Source of the DNA: JAEUIX01 sp964611125
GTDB taxonomy: Bacteria; Planctomycetota; Phycisphaerae; Phycisphaerales; UBA1924
NCBI GenBank assembly: GCA_964611125.1
Contig: CAZSZO010000014.1
Coordinates: forward strand, 14,617 to 78,616
Length of the DNA: 64,000 bases
Reading direction: 5' to 3'
Part shown: positions 60,834 through 64,000 of the stretch, piece by piece
Layout: the number at the start of each line of letters is the position of its first letter
Position numbering within the stretch: position 1 is the first letter of the stretch
The notes under the pieces: generated by a model
Database searches by the model: none
What the model was told of the DNA's origin: nothing
What the model saw: only the letters and a program-made list of their open reading frames with translations
Translations under genes and position numbers: made by a program

Positions 60834-61044
60834 GGTGTGGGTGAAGCTGGTGGATGCGGACACCCCCGCGCCGACCGACCCCGCCGCGCTCACGTTCCTG
60901 ACCATGACCACCAAGCCGATTTTCCGCGCCGAGTTCAAGGCGGGCGAGGGCGGCAAAACCGCCGTCTACATGGCCCGCTGGGTCAACACACGCGGCAAAA
61001 AGGGGCCGTGGTCGGAAATCACGACGGCGACGGTGGCGGCGTAG
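60784..61044 (+). pseudogene. C-terminal relic of an Fn3-like protein
   Basis: In the frame one base later, SSTPRAESRPAGVLGAEVWVKLVDADTPAPTDPAAL runs to MARWVNTRGKKGPWSEITTATVAA. This matches the C-terminal end of a fibronectin-like family (PAGVxGAEVWVKxxxxxPPTDPxxxxFL...YMLRWVNTRGxKGPWSE) known from planctomycetes and others. It has no start or upstream domain here. Together with the previous relic it forms a chimeric junction. Confidence 0.6.
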
Positions 61045-61094
61045 GCATCCGAAGAGGTCCATCCTCGCGCGTGCAGCGCGGGGATCGACGTTTC

Positions 61095-61130
61095 AAAAAT
61101 CGCGAGGCGGCCCGGTGAGACCGCCCCGCG
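61095..61130 (-). terminator. Terminator of the PEP-CTERM gene
   Basis: On the minus strand CGCG-GGGCGG and CCGCC-CGCG pair around a loop, followed by GATTTTTG. It is 28 bases beyond the stop at 61158. The stem has one mismatch. Confidence 0.7.
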
Positions 61131-61157
61131 TGAATGGATGCTTCGAGCGGTCACGCA

Positions 61158-61853
61158 TCAGGCGTGATTGCTGCTGCGACGACGGCGGGTGCCGAGCAGA
61201 CCGCCTGCGGCCAGCAACACCCCGGCCGCGCCGGGCGCGGGGACGAGGTTGTCGTTGGCCCACTGGATCGCCTCGTCGTGCTCGGTCTCAAGGCTGTTCT
61301 GGTTGAAGACGAACCAGAACGGGAGCGACGCCTGCGTCGTGGGGGTGTTGCCGACCAGGTTCATCTGGAGCAGGTAGATCCCGTCGGACGCGGGGTTTTG
61401 GAGCGTGTACTCCAGGTGCCGGTGCCACTCGCCGTTGGAGCCGACCGCCAGCGAGAAGCCGGGTGTGAAGACGTCCGTCAGCGGAGTCAGCACGGGCGGG
61501 AGCGGGCCGAAGCCGATGCTGATCTGCTCGGCGGGGATGAGGTTCCCGAAGTGGTCGCCCTCCCACAGACGCAGCGCGCCCAGCACGTTGAACGTGATGG
61601 TGGACGGCACCGGGAACGTGCCGGGGAGCGAGTCGAAGCCCGGCTCGTCGGTGAAGTTGGGGAAGAGTTCCCCGAACTCGGAGCCGAAGACCCGCTGCCC
61701 GGGCGTGAACACGCCCATGTCGTACGAGCCGGTGACGATACGGTTGTCGAGGATGTTGATGCCGACGTCGCCCGCGTGCTGGGCGAGAGCGGCCGGAGCC
61801 GCCGCGAACGCTGCGGCGGCGATGGACAGAAAAAGGGAAGTCATGGATTTCAT
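61158..61853 (-). CDS. PEP-CTERM sorting-domain protein
   Basis: This 231-residue protein has a signal peptide (SLFLSIAAAAFAAAPAALA), a ~170-residue beta-rich body with HAGDVGINILDNRIVTGSYD, GEWHRHLEYTLQNPASDGIYLLQMNLVG and a C-terminal VPAPGAAGVLLAAGGLLGTRRRRSSNHA. That tail is a PEP-CTERM motif (PAPGA, hydrophobic helix, RRRR). It should be exported and processed by an exosortase. The body resembles the all-beta secreted domains of planctomycete PEP-CTERM proteins with no assigned function. The pseudopilin gene on the same strand lies 90 bases upstream. Confidence 0.85.
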   Translation of the reverse strand: MKSMTSLFLSIAAAAFAAAPAALAQHAGDVGINILDNRIVTGSYDMGVFTPGQRVFGSEFGELFPNFTDEPGFDSLPGTFPVPSTITFNVLGALRLWEGDHFGNLIPAEQISIGFGPLPPVLTPLTDVFTPGFSLAVGSNGEWHRHLEYTLQNPASDGIYLLQMNLVGNTPTTQASLPFWFVFNQNSLETEHDEAIQWANDNLVPAPGAAGVLLAAGGLLGTRRRRSSNHA

Positions 61854-61943
61854 GGGTGATCTCTTTCTTGAACGAAGTTGAACGAATCAAAAGGAACGGA
61901 CAGGAAACACGATGACGACGCCGACGGGTCCGCGAGCCATGGG

Positions 61944-62708
61944 CTAGCGGATGGCTTTGGGGTCGAACTGGTTGTGGGACCGATTCTCGAACACGTCTCG
62001 GAACTTGCGGGGCGCGGCGCTCCCGTCGAGGTAGCCGTAGTTGCTGACCGCGTCCCACCCCCGGGGCTTTCCGCCCCAGGCGTGAATTTTCATCTGGCCC
62101 GAAGCCAGCGCGGGCGGGGCGTCAATGGGACCCGGGTCCCACCCTTCCGCGTGGACATGGTCGCTCACGGCGAACGACCCTTCCTCGGTCATCAGGAAGA
62201 ACTGCACCGTCGCGCCCGGGAACGCGATCTTGTTGAGCCGGTCGAACGGCTCGCTGGGGTAGATGCCCGGGTTGTAGGTGCGGCTGAGCCAGTTGTTCAT
62301 CCCATAGGAAGTCCGGCGCGGCTGGCCACCCACCAGGAGCCCCTGCCCGCCCTGATCGACGGGCCAATACGCGCTCTGGTCGCCCGGAGAGCGCACCGCG
62401 ACCGGCGTGCCGTAGTACTCCGCGAGGACATTGAAGAACGACAGGGCCGGATCACCGCCGCCGCCGTGGGGCAGCCCCACATCCACGAAGTACTCCTTGT
62501 AGTCGTTCATGTAGAGCGCGTGGATCGTCTCCAAGCTCCGCACGTTGGCGAGGCACTTGACGGCGCGGGCCGCCTGACGCGCCTTGCCCAGCGACGGGAG
62601 CAGGACGCCCACGAGCACCGCGATGATCGCGATGACGACGAGCAGCTCGATGAGCGTGAACGCAAGTTCGGCGCGCCACGACCGCCGAAGACGGATGTAG
62701 TGAGGCAT
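61944..62708 (-). CDS. Pseudopilin-like protein with prepilin N-terminus
   Basis: Starting at the ATG at 62708 behind AAGGAGT, this 254-residue protein has the prepilin signal RRSWRAELAFTLIELLVVIAIIAVLVGVLLPSLGKARQAAR. The residue before Phe is Ala, not Gly, which is a less favourable cleavage site. The soluble part carries CLANVRSLETIHALYMNDYKEY and ends with a SNYGYLDGSAAPRKFRDVF box of the planctomycete pseudopilin family. It is upstream of the PEP-CTERM gene and probably co-transcribed with it. A His-rich gene follows at 62785. Confidence 0.86.
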   Translation of the reverse strand: MPHYIRLRRSWRAELAFTLIELLVVIAIIAVLVGVLLPSLGKARQAARAVKCLANVRSLETIHALYMNDYKEYFVDVGLPHGGGGDPALSFFNVLAEYYGTPVAVRSPGDQSAYWPVDQGGQGLLVGGQPRRTSYGMNNWLSRTYNPGIYPSEPFDRLNKIAFPGATVQFFLMTEEGSFAVSDHVHAEGWDPGPIDAPPALASGQMKIHAWGGKPRGWDAVSNYGYLDGSAAPRKFRDVFENRSHNQFDPKAIR

Positions 62709-62784
62709 GGACTCCTTCCTTGGCACGACCGAACACTGGCGCGCAATGACCGCGCCGATTGCAACGTTGAAGAATCGAGCGTGT

Positions 62785-63159
62785 TCAGGCCAAGGAGGAA
62801 GGAGGACCGCAGGACCAGAGGACCGGCGGGAAGCGGACGACAGGCTCATCGTAGAGTAGAGCCTGTGCAAGACCGACTTGGATCAGCACAAGAAGGATCG
62901 CCACACCGCCAGCCAGGCCGCTGCCGGTGGGCGCGTGAATGGCAACGCAGATGGAGCAGTCGTGGTGATCTTGCCGGTCTTGGTCGGGATTGTGGTGGTC
63001 GGCGGGCTGATCGTGACCGCACGCATGCCCGTGGCCGCACGGGGCCGCTGCCTGGCTGTTGTCGTGGTGACGGTGCCAGGCGGGCGCGGTTGCTACCGCG
63101 AGGAGCGCGAGGATGATCGCGCAGGCGGTGAGAGCGCGGAATTGGCCTGTTGAGAACAC
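62785..63159 (-). CDS. His/Cys-rich secreted or membrane protein, possible metal handling
   Basis: I start this 124-residue protein at a GTG (63159), where the frame begins with FSTGQFRALTACAIILALLAVATAPAWHRHHD, a signal-like segment; an ATG at 63264 would prolong it without support. The mature part is rich in His and Cys (PCGHGHACGHDQPADHHNPDQDRQDHHDCSIC), then a second helix (GLAGGVAILLVLIQVGLAQAL) follows. Metal binding is likely; the family is not named. An inverted repeat TGAGAAC-N2-GTTCTCA overlaps the start region and may be an operator. Confidence 0.65.
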   Translation of the reverse strand: MFSTGQFRALTACAIILALLAVATAPAWHRHHDNSQAAAPCGHGHACGHDQPADHHNPDQDRQDHHDCSICVAIHAPTGSGLAGGVAILLVLIQVGLAQALLYDEPVVRFPPVLWSCGPPSSLA

Positions 63160-63166
63160 GTTCTCA
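63151..63166. promoter_or_regulatory. Inverted repeat at start of His-rich gene (possible operator)
   Basis: TGAGAAC-AC-GTTCTCA is a perfect 7-2-7 inverted repeat covering the presumed start codon of the His-rich gene. The arms resemble Fur-family boxes (TGAnAAT...), which control metal genes, though the usual spacer is one base. Regulation is inference. Confidence 0.45.
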
Positions 63167-63796
63167 GTGTAGCCGACGATTCGGCCATGTGCAACACGGT
63201 TGCAGGAGCGGATTTGGCGGTGCTGGAACCGCTCGTCACGGTGCGCGCCTGCGACGGCGGCCACCCACGATCGGCTTATTCGGATTCAAGATATCCGATA
63301 GAAGTCCGCGCGCCCGTGAAGTGGGCATCGGGATTGGTTGATGCCCTTCGAAGTCGAGCGGGCAAAGTCGGGTTATGGCCATGCAGCCGGGCAGAGACTC
63401 GGCTCGCGGGCGACGGCTCTTGCGAACCCTTCGGAACGCGGGCCAAAACGCGAATACGCCGCCGAGGTCTCTCGGCGGCGTTCCCTGAAAACCAAAGGGC
63501 CGGCTGCTTTCGCAACCGGCCCGGCAATAGAGGATGGATAGCGGGTGTCGAACGGGGCTCCGCCGCTCACGCCCATCGCCGCCAGGATCGGAGGAACTGG
63601 AGCGTCTCACCCGTTGCGGTCATGCGACCGCATGCGCTGAGTTGAGCGTCCGTATCCGCAACTCTGACGAACCAATGCTCCAACCCCAATAGCAAACATA
63701 TACCAAACAGATCGGATCGCGCGACTCGGCCAGGATCCGGAACGAACCCAAACAGGACTGGAGCGGTATACACTGCCGAACCGATAGCACTATCAG
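63167..63796. other. Gene-poor region with repeat copy 2
   Basis: Apart from the 99-base repeat at 63432-63530 I see no gene here. The repeat's right flank (AATAGAGGATGGATAGCGGG) resembles the sequence after the hairpin at 58865 (AATAGAGGGTGGATAGCGGG). The stretch appears to be accumulated non-coding debris. Confidence 0.45.
63432..63530. repeat. 99-base double-hairpin repeat, copy 2
   Basis: Near-identical to 56602-56700, with both hairpins conserved. It is not next to any gene end and has no neighbouring coding sequence, which argues for a mobile or duplicated unit rather than a gene-specific terminator. Confidence 0.85.
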
Positions 63797-64000
63797 ATGC
63801 CCTCCGCGATCGTCAAACTCGTTGCCATCCTCCTGCTCGTGGTGCAGGGGGTGATCGCGTTGGCTCCCGGGCGGGTGCTGTGCATCCCCATTCAAGACTG
63901 CGGAAAGCACGAATCGGAAGTTCCCGCAGCGTGTGACCACTGCGAATCCCACGGGAGTTCGGCAGTGGGCGGTGGCCCAGGCGGTTCGAGCCACGAGCAT
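63797..64000 (+). CDS. Cys/His-rich secreted protein, truncated by window end
   Basis: A frame starting at the ATG at 63797 is open to the window edge (68 codons seen). It begins with a signal peptide (VKLVAILLLVVQGVIALAPG) and continues with VLCIPIQDCGKHESEV, then ACDHCESHGSSA and a Gly-rich stretch ending SHEH. Cys and His pairs suggest metal binding. It faces away from the His-rich gene at 62785, across 637 bases, so the right edge probably leads into a metal-resistance or transport locus. The rest of the gene lies outside the window. Confidence 0.6.
   Translation, partial: MPSAIVKLVAILLLVVQGVIALAPGRVLCIPIQDCGKHESEVPAACDHCESHGSSAVGGGPGGSSHEH

Overview
The window looks like the chromosome of a planctomycete, most likely of the Phycisphaerae type. 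The DNA is GC-rich. It carries secreted proteins with PAPGA-type PEP-CTERM tails, single-gene pseudopilins with an FTLIELLVV N-terminus, a giant secreted protein with an LEPR-type leader, several proteins ending in paired DPDDL(S/A)D calcium-loop repeats, and small membrane proteins with a CxxC...CPECG zinc ribbon. These traits are common in that group. The assignment is by family resemblance only; there is no rRNA in the window.

Left edge, about 1-4.79 kb: the end of an integrative element. It holds a degenerate M41 (FtsH-peptidase-like) protein coupled to a coiled-coil protein, a tyrosine recombinase, and a three-gene operon encoding a HigB-type toxin, a HigA-type antitoxin and a SecB-like chaperone (a toxin-antitoxin-chaperone, TAC, module). 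A tRNA-Gly(CCC) gene at 4.8 kb has its 3' end facing the element and is a plausible attachment site.

About 5-22.4 kb: core genes (cinA, murA) and secreted proteins (two tandem fibro-slime proteins, a large three-to-four-repeat secreted protein, a pseudopilin, a dockerin-like protein with an apparent frameshift). Two enzymes resemble aminophosphonate catabolism enzymes: a TIGR03364-type FAD oxidoreductase and a PbfA-like PLP lyase. A lipoprotein PI-PLC-like enzyme and a 2OG-Fe(II) oxygenase follow.

About 22.4-29 kb: a minus-strand operon with overlapping genes. It encodes an unknown membrane protein, a LolD-like ATPase, an FtsX/MacB-type permease, a ZnuA-like metal-binding lipoprotein and a LamG-purple acid phosphatase. 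tRNA-Arg(CCT) lies just upstream.

About 29-38.5 kb: carbohydrate use. A CBM9-like lipoprotein, a GH2 beta-mannosidase, a sugar ABC importer (binding protein and two permeases, no ATPase in the window) and a GH29 alpha-L-fucosidase with a PA14 domain.

About 38.7-53.8 kb: small membrane proteins, a TPR-gluzincin-PDZ protein, a 2255-residue CARDB/Calx-beta protein with a recent internal duplication, tRNA-Leu(CAA), a phytase-esterase-like PEP-CTERM protein, a pseudopilin, a repeat protein with dockerin-like ends, and a DUF2071 protein.

About 53.8-64 kb: a patchwork accessory region. It contains a possible orphan RHS-type toxin tip followed by an ankyrin lipoprotein (candidate immunity), relics of PurH and of two secreted or Fn3-like proteins, two 99-bp near-identical double-hairpin repeats 6.8 kb apart, and two related terminator hairpins. 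Working genes here encode an S41 peptidase, a VOC protein diverging from an AraC regulator, a PEP-CTERM protein and a pseudopilin. At the right edge are two His/Cys-rich secreted proteins that may handle metal; the last is cut by the window end.
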